NCBI RefSeq assembly: GCF_001039355.2
Contig: NW_019775547.1
Location: 103,085 to 167,084, forward strand
Length of the DNA: 64,000 nt
Direction of reading: 5' to 3'
DNA from: Lingula anatina
Taxonomy: Eukaryota > Brachiopoda > Lingulata > Lingulida > Lingulidae
Shown in pieces: positions 1 through 14,000 of the stretch. Made by a program: the position numbers and the translations under genes. Position 1 is the first letter of the stretch. Every line of letters begins with the position of its first letter. Under the pieces are notes generated by a model. That model saw nothing but the letters and a program-made list of their open reading frames with translations. It did not search any database and had not been told where the DNA came from.

Positions 1-29
1 CCTGTTATACTAATATATTTTGCCAATGG

Positions 30-265
30 TCAAACACTCTTTCTACGTCTTTTCAATACACCATCTCTACCTTTCTTCTTCTCTTCCTCAGCTTTGGCTT
101 TCAGTATATTGGACTTCATCTGGTCGGGAGGAATGGACGCTGCGCCACTGACAAACTTCAACTGGTTGTTCCTGAACGTGTTGACGTCCTTGTTCTCTTT
201 CTTCTGCAGCACAGGGGCAGTGCTGTCCAGTCCTTTTAGCCTGGCTGCTGCAGCCTCCGACGCCT
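30..265 (-). CDS. EPB41L5: EPB41L5 exon 13 (C-terminus and stop)
   Basis: 236 nt ending in TGA at 30-32. It contains [20 protein letters not shown], which matches the human PPDFKSNILKAQVEA block, and a basic end RRRKSV. The 3' UTR runs off the left edge and no poly(A) signal is visible in the 29 bases available. Confidence 0.88.
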
Positions 266-3200
266 CTGTAACAAGGGGGAAAAATAAAGGTCATAACTAT
301 GGATTTGTGTTCTGCACAGTGCACGCCATGTTGCATTCATCAAAATTTATATATGCTGTTATCGTACATGTCTGAAATTATGCAACTTATATTCTCTTGC
401 GGACTGATTATGTTAGAAATAGTATGTCATGTGATGTCATGTTCGCAGGTTGTCATAGGATGTCATATGTCCACTGAGTATATGTCTCCAAATATTTATT
501 TAACAATTTTCTCTTGGGGAAGAGCTGCACTCTTGGGGAGTTCTCTAATAGGATTCATTCTAATTACTAGCTGTCGTTCATAATTTAAAGCATCAGTTAT
601 AATAATTAAAATGTTTAATTATCAAACATTATCAGTTATCAATTATTTGAATAATGACAAAGATTTGCATTCTTCAAGTCCAGGTTACTTATTATTAACA
701 TATCTATTAATTTTTAAAAAACATTTTGATTCACTCATTTCACAAAATATGTAGCACTGGCAATAACCCCAAAATCTCACCAAGGAGTGAAACCGTTTCC
801 TTCTCTTTGGGTGGTGTAGTTTTACTCTGCGTCGCTCCCTGTGAACCTGTAGAAGAGGCAGATTTAGGCCTCTCCTTGGCAGTGGGCGCTTTAATCAAGT
901 TATCCAATCGCTCGATTGGGGAGGAAACGCTCGCTGTGGCACCTGGAGAACCGTTGGGGACTTCGGTCTTTGCCATGGGCGTTGTGGGAGTGGTGGCTGG
1001 CGTGGTTTCTCCTCCTTCTGCGTTTGCCCTGTGAATAAAAATATTATTTCTAAAATATAAATAATGTCATGTTTGCAGGATGTCACATGTCCCTGTGAAT
1101 AATAATATTATTTCTAAAATATAAATAAAGAAATATATACAAACATAAAATATATAAATGAAAAGGGTAATCATAACCTTAGTATTCAATTTTGCCTAGG
1201 AATACAAATGATATGCAATAAATATGCTATACTAAATAAAATCCATGTGATATTTTGATTCCATAGAATTTGTATGTTAATTTAAAACTAAATTTCTATT
1301 TTCTTTGTTTTCTTTTCCTGGATAGCTAAATATAATATCTTTTATCAGACAAATATGTGTTCACTTGCTAATAAAAAATATCTACAAACATTTACTTTTC
1401 ATTCATTAAATCTGAGTTCTTAATTCTGTTTGTCAGATCCACAACACCTCGATGTTTTTCCGACTTCATAAAATCTGTTGCAGTGACACAAGGAAAATAA
1501 AACTAATTGAAATTAGAAGTCACACCATTTAAGCAAAACATATGTTGCGAACATGTTTAAGACAAATGTCATCTAAGACCCCATTCCCAGAGATTAGATC
1601 GCTCCAAACTAGATCGACCTAACTCCCTGGGGGTTCACGCTAAATAGCTGTCAGCCGAGTGGGCACGAAAGTTAATTACCCCCTTATAGCTTGTAGTAGG
1701 CAGGACGGACATTTAAGCCAGATTATCTGACAGTAATCTAGTGAGACTTCCTTCAGGGATAGATCGATCTAAAATCTATGGGAATACGCCCTAAGTTAAC
1801 TACATTAACACCAACAGGTTTTGTTGACTGCTGTAACTTAACTGTCACGCTATCAATATCGTAAATCAACACATACGAATGATAAAATTAGGTTTAAAAC
1901 TTAATGAGATGATTAACATTGCCATGTGTTACAGATATCTTGTCATGTTCACTGTCAGCTACCTCGTCTTGTTAAAAACAACATCTGGTGCTGTGGTAAC
2001 ATATGTTCTTGTACACAACAAGCTGAGGGGAAAATGGACTTTGAAAACATCCTTAAAAACCCAAGAACCGGAGGATTGGAGCTCTCTACAAGCTACCAGA
2101 ACACATTTGACAGTTCATATCTCAGCCGTAAACAGTAAATTACAGCTTTCTGTCAATAAACAAAATCTTGTAATCATTGCTAACAGCGTCTGTCCTTATT
2201 TCAGGAGAAAAATTCATTTCATGTGAAAATTTAACTGTTTTGTGGCATAGACTTGAAAGGGGGGTGATGGGGGGGGGGGTGAGTTTAAACAAGGTATCTT
2301 AGACACATAAATCACTTTTACAGACTGTAACAGCTGAAGTTTTACAATCAAAATTTTATGACAATAAATAATTCATGACATAATTTTGACTCCCGTAAAA
2401 TGAATCATCCCAAACTAATCACATGTCACTGATTTATGAGACACAGCTTGTAACCCAGACATAAGCAATTTTACCAAACTGAATGATAAAACAAGTGGTC
2501 CAGGACAAATTTGACAATTTATATTTTCTTTTCTGCAACAAACATCGAAATATACCTTTTGACAGTAAGCTGTTTGAAAAAACTAAACTTGATACCAAAT
2601 CATTCAGAAATCAGTCAGAAACCTCAGAAAATTGGGATTTATGAAATGATTTAAAATGTGAAATGAAATGACAACCTTCTTCAATCATGCTTTTCAATCA
2701 GGTTAATTGGCCAAATATTTAACTATGTCACATAAATAAAACTTACGCCTCTGCCCTGGCTCCAACTGCAGCCAGCGCCCTCTTTCTGCTTTCCTCGCGT
2801 GCTTTCTGCCTCTCTGCTGCTTTTTCTCGCTCTCGTTTTTCAAATGTTGGCCTTCTGGAGAATCGTTTGCTCGGTTTTCGTTCAAACCTCACCGAGCGTC
2901 GTGACCTGTTCATTGTCGCTGTTTGGAACTCTGTTCTGCCACTGAAAAAAATGAAGAGCCAGAAATTGAAACCAGAAAAGCACTCAGGGGTGCAAAAACG
3001 CCCATCAATGCAACCCAATTCTCACTATTATTAATTACTGGATTACTACCAACATCTCACCAATTCTATGCCTCATTATTATTAATTACTGGATTACTAC
3101 CAACATCTCACCAATTCTATGCCTCATTATTATTAATTACTGGATTACTACCAACATCTCACCAATTCTATGCCTCATTATTATTAATTACTGGATTACT

Positions 3201-4306
3201 ACCAACATCTCACCAATTCTATGCCTCATTATTATTAATTACTGGATTACTACCAACATCTCACCAATTCTATGCCTCATTATTATTAATTACTGGATTA
3301 CTACCAACATCTCACCAATTCTATGCCTCATTATTATTAATTACTGGATTACTACCAACATCTCACCAATTCTATGCCTCATTATTATTAATTACTGGAT
3401 TACTACCAACATCTCACCAATTCTATGCCTCATTATTATTAATTACTGGATTACTACCAACATCTCACCAATTCTATGCCTCATTATTATTAATTACTGG
3501 ATTACTACCAACATCTCACCAATTCTATGCCTCATTATTATTAATTACTGGATTACTACCAACATCTCACCAATTCTATGCCTCATTATTATTAATTACT
3601 GGATTACTACCAACATCTCACCAATTCTATGCCTCATTATTATTAATTACTGGATTACTACCAACATCTCACCAATTCTATGCCTCATTATTATTAATTA
3701 CTGGATTACTACCAACATCTCACCAATTCTATGCCTCATTATTATTAATTACTGGATTACTACCAACATCTCACCAATTCTATGCCTCATTATTATTAAT
3801 TACTGGATTACTACCAACATCTCACCAATTCTATGCCTCATTATTATTAATTACTGGATTACTACCAACATCTCACCAATTCTATGTTATCCCTTTTATG
3901 ACCTATCCTGAAATTTTGTTCAAAATCTATCCACAACTGTTTGAGTTAGGTTGATCACTGACCAAGCAACCAACAAAGGGAAAAATATAACTTCCTTGGT
4001 GGAAGTAGTTAATCTTTTTAATTCACTTGCATAAACATGATTACAGAGTATCATAGATTTATCCACGTAAAACTTCCCTAAAAATATGCTAAACATGCTC
4101 ATCAACAAATGATAAGAACAACAATCACATTTTAAACAAACTGTACACTAACTTTAATCACAAAACTGGACAGTTTAATTTTCAGCATTATAATCAGACG
4201 AGATTTAAAGTGAAATTTCGGATAACTGAAATAGGTGAAATAAGACATTCTCTGCATTATAGCCAATGCTGAAAGCGGAATTTGGATAACTAAAGTAAGT
4301 GATGGC

Positions 4307-4351
<45 letters not shown>

Positions 4352-6559
4352 ATGGAAAGAGAGAGATCCCATCCTGAAAAAACTTTTTCAGCCCATTGGC
4401 TGTTTGACAGAACATTGGCGAAAGAATGCATGATGCTCCACCATGCATGTGCGTGCAAGAGAGAGAGAGAGAGAGATTTTTTCCCCAGTACCTATATCTA
4501 AATCTGGATCCCATCCTGAAAAAGCTCTGTCGGCCCGTTGGCTGTTTGACAGCACGTAGGCGAAAGAATGCATGATGCTCCACTGCACATTTCCAAAGGT
4601 GCTTGCACGCTTTGTGATGAAGCAAACGAAAGACGAATGTGTGCTCTTGTTCCTTGCCCTGATAAAATAAATATAAATAAATAAATAAAAATTAATCGAT
4701 TTTGGTGAAATTTAAATATAATCTTATTCATGCCTTCATTTAATTTTAATGATTTTTTTTCTGTTTTGTTCCACAATTAAAAAAAAAATTAATGAACTAC
4801 AAGTTTCCCTTAATATTTATAATGACATTATTCAATGAGGCAAATCGTATCAGCCTCAAGAAATGTTTCCCATTCATGCTTTCTCTCTACTTTGGTATTA
4901 GCTTAGATTTTTCTTTCTTCCATATTCAAACTCTGTTCACAAAATTTTATAACATATAATTATCTAACGCCTACCTCATCGTCATCTTCAACAACCACCA
5001 AGGTGAGTTTCTTCTTTTTGAAATCAAGCTTGGTGATTTTGGGCCTGTAATGAAAAATTTTTAATTATTTCATACATATAAGAAGCCTGTCATACAAAGT
5101 GTACACTATTTGAACTAAAAAAAAATTCTTGAAATGGAATAAATTCACCTAAATTCAACAGTTTGTATTATTTATTTCTTTAAAAACAATCATGACAGTT
5201 ATCACTATTTAAAGGAATCAGCTTTCATGAAAAAAAAAACTTCATAAACATTTTTCTTTAGTAAAAGATTGTCAAAATTGTAAGTATTCTAATTCAGTGC
5301 TACTCACCAGAAAAAGAGCCCAATTTTTTGTGATCCCTCAAAAACTAAAATCCCTGTAGGTGTCAGGCCAAGCGTATACTCCATTCCATCTTTACCCTGG
5401 GAACACAATGCATAGAATTGTCACATTTTGGCAATGACACAGGACAAATAGGATAAATATCTTCACTGTGAAATTCTCAAGGATTATCATCAGTCAAATG
5501 AAGCAACTTAGCTGGAATAACTATCCAACATTATTATCATTTTTTTTTTTAATTTATTAGTTATAACTATCTGAAGAACAAACAAATGGGTCTATTTTGC
5601 AAACTGAGGCCATTTTTGCCACAGATTTTATTAGGTCTAAATCATAAATTTGTTTCAATACTATTATATTATATTATATTACATTACATTACATTACATT
5701 TTACTTTATATTACAATACATTATATTAGAACTTTTTTAAGTTAAAAAATTAGCACACAGGTATATAATACACATGGTCTTGACTTTCAGCCCTTATAAC
5801 TCACCAGTACTGTATGCATATCCACACCGTACATTTCCAGCCACTTGACTTTGTTTAAAAAGTTCAACTCAGCTTGGGCAGGAGTTTGGCCTCTGATTAA
5901 AAAAAATCATTAAAGTTAATCATTTTTTTCAATTCAACTATTCAAATACTTTTAAAAAGATGTTTTTTATTGCAGGCTCTCCCACATGTGTTCAACAGAT
6001 GAATTTTCTCTTGTAGCCCTTGACTGTGGTAACTGATGTTGGATTTTAGCCCAATATTTTTAATGTGAATTAAATAACTAAAGCACATTACTCCTCACTT
6101 TTTTACTTATTCATTTTTTTTTTATTTTTGCAGCAAGACTATAAATCTAATATTTGTACTAGTTGTAATGCCATTTGTATTGTCAGAGTGTGTGTATGTG
6201 TGTGTGCGTGTGTGTGCATATATGCTTGAGGAGCATGAAGACATGCAGTTGCATTTGTGGCTTCTTGTGTATATTGGAATCAAGTCATTACAAAACATCA
6301 CATCTTACTTGCAAGTCTTATACATTTCTACTATTTCCATCTCCATCTCTTCCGTCTGATTTTCCACGAAGCGGAATTCAGAGATGAACCCTGGTGTGTG
6401 TTCTTCTTCATCGAAATCACCCAACTCAGCTGTAAAGAAACCGAATAAATTAAAATATGATTTACATCTAATATATGTATTTTATTGAAACCAGTGCCAT
6501 AATGCAGAAAAGTAATATAGATAAAATTCACACTCACATCAAAACCACTTCATTTTTGT

Positions 6560-6601
<42 letters not shown>

Positions 6602-9295
6602 GGTTAAACCTCTACCATACAGAAATAACATATCCTGTCCTATCTTTGAAGCATCAATATCAAAACACCCAAACAACAATCATTTTACTCCACCAGTTCC
6701 AATGTTCTTGATATCTGTAAATCAGAGATTAGACCAACAGTTGGCCTTCAATGGGGAATAATTTGGGTTATTCAGAAAATGCATTTTTTTCCTTTTTGGT
6801 TCCAATCAATTCAATAATCTCTTTCCTGCCCTGCACTTGATGAGTGAACATCAAAGTCCTATTCTACCATCAGACTTGAAACACATACATAAACTATTTG
6901 GTGTGCAAATGCATTTTCGCTTGTTTTCCTGTGTTGTCTTTTTAATAAATACATCAAACTTTTGATCTTCTGACAAGCCGCCACCTTTGGTATTCCCCCT
7001 AACACATGAGGGCTGCTTCCTTTTCAGGACGCACAGAGAGCAAGAAGAACTTTAACAAAAAGTATCATTGACAATGCCATGTTCACAAAGGAATGGAAAA
7101 AAAAATCAGGCTTTCTATTAACCAAAAGAATCTCTCACCAGATAGCCACATGCAATTTTGGTCAATTAGTCTGAAGTTTAATTGAATCTCGATGTGAACA
7201 GGACTTATTTCTGGGATTGGCAGTATGTGAGGTAACTGGGAGATATATGGCAGTAAATTACAAACATTTTTCTTACATTCCAGTTAATCTTTTTTTGTTT
7301 AATCGATATATATTAATCAATACAACACCAGTCAACTAATCCAGTGATNTTTCTATAAACCAAAAGAATCTCTCACCAGATAGCCACATGCGATTTTGGT
7401 CAATTAGTATGAAGTTTAATTGAATCTCAATGTGAACAGGACTTATTTCTGGGATTGGCAGTATGTGAAGTAACTGGGAGATATATGGCAGTAAATTACA
7501 AACACCATATTTTTCTTACATTCCACTTAATCATTTTTTGTTAAATCGATATATATTAATCAATACAACACCAGTCAACTAATCCAGTGATTAGGAGAAA
7601 CTTGTTTTTTCCCTTTCCTTTTTTTTTCTACTTCCCATGGGAACATAAAATTTGTCAAGAAAACCCAGTTAAAGAAAATTAATCATTCTGGGAAGGAATG
7701 GTTATGAGAAAAGTCAGGGATGAAGGATACAGATTATTTAGAGGAACAAAACAGCAGTTACAAAACTACCACATTTTTTAAGAAAAAAAAACTTTTTCTT
7801 CAATGCAACACTCCTCACGTCCCAGCGTAAATAAACACAGATGGCAGAGACAAGAATTATATCAAACATGTGCACTCTTTCTTCACAATTCATCCAGAAT
7901 CCTGACACTACACAAATGTCTTGACAAGCAAGGGAGTGTTGATTGCTTTACATCACGCAGTGACCACTGTGGAAGGTACTGGTGGACATTTTAGGAAAAT
8001 ATGTCAGTAAAGTCCATTATATAAGGAGATAATTTGATGACAATGGCAAAATGGCTGACAGTGTATCTCTCCAAAAAAAAAAAGGTCATTCAAAGTATCA
8101 ATATTTTCATTTCAGCAGAATCAGGGATGGAAAGGGGTCAGGGGAAAAATGTAAACTCGTTTTCCAGCTGTTTAAGGGTATGGGAAGCCTGTGTCTTAGG
8201 AGGGAAATGAACCAAAATGTCAATATTTATAGGGACTGTGATGGCGCAATATCCCTGCTGGATACAGTGATACTTCACTGATGATTTATGACCAGATTTT
8301 GTTGATACAAGAAGAAAAATAATGCCAGTTACCCATTAACCCCCCCCCCCCCCCTTTTGCCTGCAGAAAGGAAAGAATAAAAGATGGACATTAAAATGCT
8401 ATGTTTCACACTATGGACCACTATAGATTTATCTGAAAATTGAAACAGTAGCAGACTTAAAATTTAGCCTAAAATTTTAGCCTATTTTTCAGTGCAGATC
8501 ATTTTGTAAAAAAAAAAAATACTTGAGGATAATCAAACTATAACACAGTCCTGGGCATTTCCGACCCCGACCCAGCGTCTCTTCATTTAAAACTCAAATT
8601 TGGTGTAAAACTGACCACAGTCCCTTGTTTTCTGGACCCACCCTCCTGGCCGCAAAGAAAACACACAAATTACAATTCCACATTGGGCACATGTGTCAAA
8701 ATAAAACACACAGCAACTGGCAGACATTAGTTTTTGTTTTCTCACCATGGGGAAAGGGGGACAACATTCAGCAGTCCCGTCTGGCATTTGGGCCAATTTT
8801 ACAAAACTCTTTCAAAAAATTACTGACGACCAACAGTTTTTCTTTTTCTTATATGCTAATATCTGATAAACTATAAGATAATTCAGTAGATCACATTGAG
8901 AAAATTGTGTCCTTCTTAAAAAAATATGCTTTAATGCTGTCCGATAACCCTGTGAATGCTACTTTGGGAAGAATATCCCTCTTTCAGTCATGTCCATGTC
9001 AACTCTCCTATATTTTCCACATTTAAAAAAATCTCAATCTACTTCAACTTCAATTCCCTAAACTCCTCTTTTCTACATAATAGGGTAAAATTTCCCAATA
9101 AAGGGACACGTTCACCAACCCTGTCATGAGTTTCTGATGACGAAGATGATGATGATGATGGCACTGATACTGATAAAGAAAGGAAGCTGCTTGACTTGTC
9201 TTTGAACACATTAGCTACACTGAGTCAATTGATCCACTGACCAACTTGAATGCTTGCTGTGTAATCCCTGCTGGGAATCTTTGGGATAGCACTAG

Positions 9296-9329
<34 letters not shown>

Positions 9330-10965
9330 TAGCCAAATCACCACTCTTTTTTTCAATTTGTTATCCAAATGGTTATAATTTGACCAAAACAAGTCAAATC
9401 AAGCTCTTTTTGTTTAGCCAATTTATGTCAGTTTTAGCATTTGGCGAAATTGGCGAGTGTTAGCGCTACCCCAGAATCTATTCAGCGCGGCTATTGTGGG
9501 ATTATTTGGCAAGTTTTCATCATATTTGATCCCCGGATCTGTTAGTCTGCTGTTGTGAATGCGACCTTTTACTATAATATACTTACACTGTAGTGCGTAT
9601 GCTGCTAGTTCTATCACGGTCTCGTATGGACATTCCAGCCTCCCATTTAGAAGATCTAGCTTCAACTGAAGGAAAAACTGATACCTAAAAAATTACAGAT
9701 AAGAAAGAAAGAAATCATGGGTTTGTAATAATTTTCTACTTGATGTTATCATTTGTACTACATGGGATGTTAAACACATGGCCTAGGAATAAGGGTGCCA
9801 ATAGGTCATTAATTTCTTGGCAATTTTCAGAGTGTTTAAAAAATTACAATTAATTAACAAGTCATCATATTATTACTGAAGAGGAAATATTTGGACAATA
9901 TTATTCAAAACACAGAACTCCAATTCCCAAAAGTAATTGTACTAAAGACATAGCATATTCAGAGCTTGGTAAATGTACCCAGGCAAAAACTAGAACTACT
10001 TCAATTTCAGTTTACATTTTTAAGGCTTTGGTTCCATTAAACGCTTTACCAGACTCCACTTTTAACCAGCCGAAGCTGCTCCAATTCTGCACTGGGTATA
10101 ACATTATCGAGTGCCTAGAAACTTCAATGTTTATTGTGGGAAAGAATCGAATGTGATAAGCCAGCAGCATAGATATAAGCCTTTCTGGGACCTTTAAGCA
10201 GATTTGCTTTTACAAGACGTTTTTAAATATTCAGAGAGCTGCCTTTTTGTTGACAGACAGGCCTCGTAAATAAAAATGTCATTTGCAATTATGTTGTGAT
10301 ATGCCCCCCCCCCCCCTCTTTCCTCCATTCTAACTTACCTTGTGAGTTCTTCATGTAAATTATTTGGTTCTGATGAGTAAAATTTCACTCGTAACCGGAG
10401 TGTGTAGGGTGGCCCAACTGAAATTATACAAAAACAAAAAATAAAATTACTTACAGCTGTTACAATATTATAAACAACTGTATTGATTCAATATCTCCTT
10501 TTATATTTAGCCTTATCGCTTATAGATAAAAAAAGAGAAAATTATGTCCTGAGCCTATTTAATATTCACCATCTTTCTTAAATATTGCTGACAACTGTCC
10601 CTACCCCTAAAATAAAACATCTCCTAGAATAAAACACAAATTTTTTTCCTTAGCATGCAAAGGACAATAAAGCCAGAAAAAAACACTTCTCAAGTTGCAC
10701 AATTTTCTTCTTGCAAAGGTGAAGTGCTCTCCCTTATCTCTCCTTGTTACCTGGAGAGACTTTTATTCCTAGGAATAGAACATTTCCTGGAGTGAGGTAA
10801 AGAGGATGTTATCAGAAGCACTTCACCACTGGAGCTGACATAAGTAGTACACTTTCCTGGCTAATTGGCTGCTAGGTATTTGCAGTAGGAAAAATGTGCA
10901 GTGTATTTCACTGACACTAGAATTCACCAGTTAATGGAGGGAGGAAGAGAGGGAGGGATGGAAGG

Positions 10966-11056
<91 letters not shown>

Positions 11057-14000
11057 CGTGTGTGCACCTACATGAGTGTTAGTATGCCAGGTGGTAGGTG
11101 TTAAGGTCTATAGGTTTTGAAAAAATGTTATGAGCATCTTGCAGTTTCTTTTTGTCAGCAAAAGAGGAAGTATAATTGTTATTTAATGAGACAGTGAGAA
11201 AAAAACAGATACTGAAACAATGCAAAATAACAAGATTCCCTGACTTTTGTCTCAACAGTGTGAGGATAATCAAAAAGAAACAGAAAATAAAAACAGAAAG
11301 AATGGGTTCACATGAACATATCACCCCATTTCCATAGATTAGATCGACCTAACTCCCTGGGGGTTCACACTAAATAGCTGTCAGCCGGGCGGACACGAAA
11401 GTTAATTACCCTCTTACAGCTTGTAGTAGGCGGGACGGACATTTAAGTCGGATTATCTGAAAGTAATCTAGTGAGACTCCCCACGGGGATAGATCGATCT
11501 AAAATCTATGGGAATAGAGCCTAACACAACATAAAGATTTTGAAAAATTGTAGAGTTCTAAACAGAAAACAAAAACAGGAAGAAATAATATGTCACAATG
11601 TAAAGATTCTGAAAAAGGTAAAGAAACAGAAAACAAAAAAAGAAAAAGTTGAAATGAAAAAAACTGTGATTTCCAGGTAAAGCTTATTTGCATATTAGCA
11701 CACACATTAGCACACGCACACATAAGAAAAAAACAAGGCAGCANGTTTTCCACTTATCGTGTTATCGGTAAAAGTGCACGGCGACGGCGACGACAGACGC
11801 AGATGACGGCTATATGTACAGACACATCTGTGTCTGTACATAAAAAGCATACAGAGACATCTTGTTTTGCTCTTCTCCAAGAAAAAACATGAACACCTCC
11901 CAAATAGCATGCTTATTTGCAGAGACCTGGGAATTCTCTGAATTAGTTCCAAAGCCCAGGAGTTAACACAGCCCATATTATACTGCTCCAAGACAGGAAA
12001 GATGATAGTGATTATAATGGAGTCTTAAAATGCTCAAAATAATCAGTGTGCACCCTGAGAGTCCAGGCTTTACTGATTACAAATTTATCACTTGTACACT
12101 AAATCATGGTAAAAAAAATACCTACTCGAATCCACCCACTTATGATTTTTTTTTTTAAATTAACATCCTCAGGTGTCTCAAAAGATGGTCTAAGACATAC
12201 AATTGACTAATATTGTACTATACTTTATCTCTTTCTATAGTGACCATTCAGATATAAAAATATTACTTCTACACTATGACACCCTGGATGGTGACCCTCC
12301 CTGCTTGATGCACAGGGTACTAGTAACTAATGTTCATCCATGCTTCCTATGCATACCGGCTTTCAAATCCCCTTTAAACTGGACAGGGTCCTTTCTGGAT
12401 CCTTTGTGCGACCATGAAGCTGGCATCGCTGTCATCTTAGCAAGTTGGCACAAGCATCGCTTCTGTTGCAAAATGAATGCTCAGTGATCGGCCAATTGTT
12501 GGCACATTTCTTTTTTAACTCTCAAGCGGGCCCTTACTAAGGCATGTAGAAAGGACACTGTCCAGTGCAAAGTGGGCTTAACATATCACTTATTACTCAA
12601 TGATACACAGGGTGACGGCCCTCCTCGCACACTTCAGTGCCCAAAACTACATGACCTGTTCAGACATTACATATATCTCCACCTCACCAGTGACACAACA
12701 GGAAAGTATGCAACACATCCAAACTGCAAATGTCAAGTATTTTTCCAGATGATCCTCCCAGAGCATGAAGATGTTTTCAAACATGCACCTTTTTTTTAAT
12801 GTGTCCATGGAAGACAGTAATGCAATGCAACGGCACGAAATAAGATTATATTTCACCTCAAGAAAATAAAATTACATAGTTTATAGTCAAGCTTCTATTT
12901 CTGGTTTCATCAACATTGTAGTTCCAAAACGAAGCCACGTAATAAGAACTAGTACACAATCACATACGTATATTATCTCAAACTTCTTTATGATATTATT
13001 TTCAAGAACCATTTGGACGACAGATTTGCCAGTATTTTGCGCATTACAGGGAATATTTAGCTTACAGGGTTATTTAGTCTGCTAGAATTCCCTAGGAAAT
13101 AAAAACTGAAGCTGTTTCTAGGCAAAGAAGTCTTTGGAATGTGGCACGTTGTCCACCTCCAATTATCAGCCTCATTTTGGACATTCAGTAACAAATTTTC
13201 ATTCATTCAGAAAGAGGCTTCTGCTAGGAGAAGAAGGAATGCACAAAACTGCTGAAGGTTTAAATGCAGTATGTTTTCTCTGGGTGGAGTCTTCAGATAG
13301 GAAAGGTAATGGGGAAAATCAGACTTTGCTTAAGATTAGTCAATGTATTTTTCACTTGTGGGTTTTACGATAACATTATTATCTGCTTAGCAATGGACGT
13401 CATTTCCACCCACGATAACAAATGGTCCGAAATAAGTGTAGGCTAAAAATACTTTCCATTGGGCCTTGCTCATGAAGGGAAAAAACTCTTAGGAATATTA
13501 ATGGCATCAATAAAGACATTCTTTTTAGATCTAAAAAACACTCCTCCCTTATTCCCACATATAAATAAGAGGGGAGTTGCTATACATATATTTGTAATGC
13601 TCATGTTTCTCAGTTTCAAAACACAGAAATGACAAATAACATACTTAAGTGTGCCAACTACATTAACTGTGGGCCATTAATTCATAAAATGATCTTAGAG
13701 TTACAGTGTGAAGTAACGCCGTTTGAAAGAAAAGTCAATATTTATTTGCTTTTTTTCTTCATAATATATTCAGTTATCACTTTTTGTCCATATTTTTATT
13801 TATCAGTTCATTTGTTTATTTACTTCTTATAATATACTTTATTCATTTATTTAACTTATCCATTTCTTCATATTTATTTATTTTATTTACATTTATTTTA
13901 TTTACATGCATTGCATGATAAAGACCACATGACCCTGGTTTAAATGAGACTGCCATTTATATATGCCCAGGCACACAAGATCCATGGAAGCAGCTCCTCC

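Noticed and set aside
3019-3885. CRISPR-like regular repeats
   Set aside because: The units are contiguous with no spacers, and the genome is eukaryotic.
2923-3954. 343-codon plus-strand open frame
   Set aside because: It is created by the 51-bp minisatellite, is antisense to EPB41L5 exon 11 at its start, and has no splice or homology support.
12203-12799. Two plus-strand frames of 94 and 75 codons in intron 3
   Set aside because: Part of the stretch ends in a sequence related to the TTTACACTGGACGGC element, so it is likely transposon debris. No domain is recognised.
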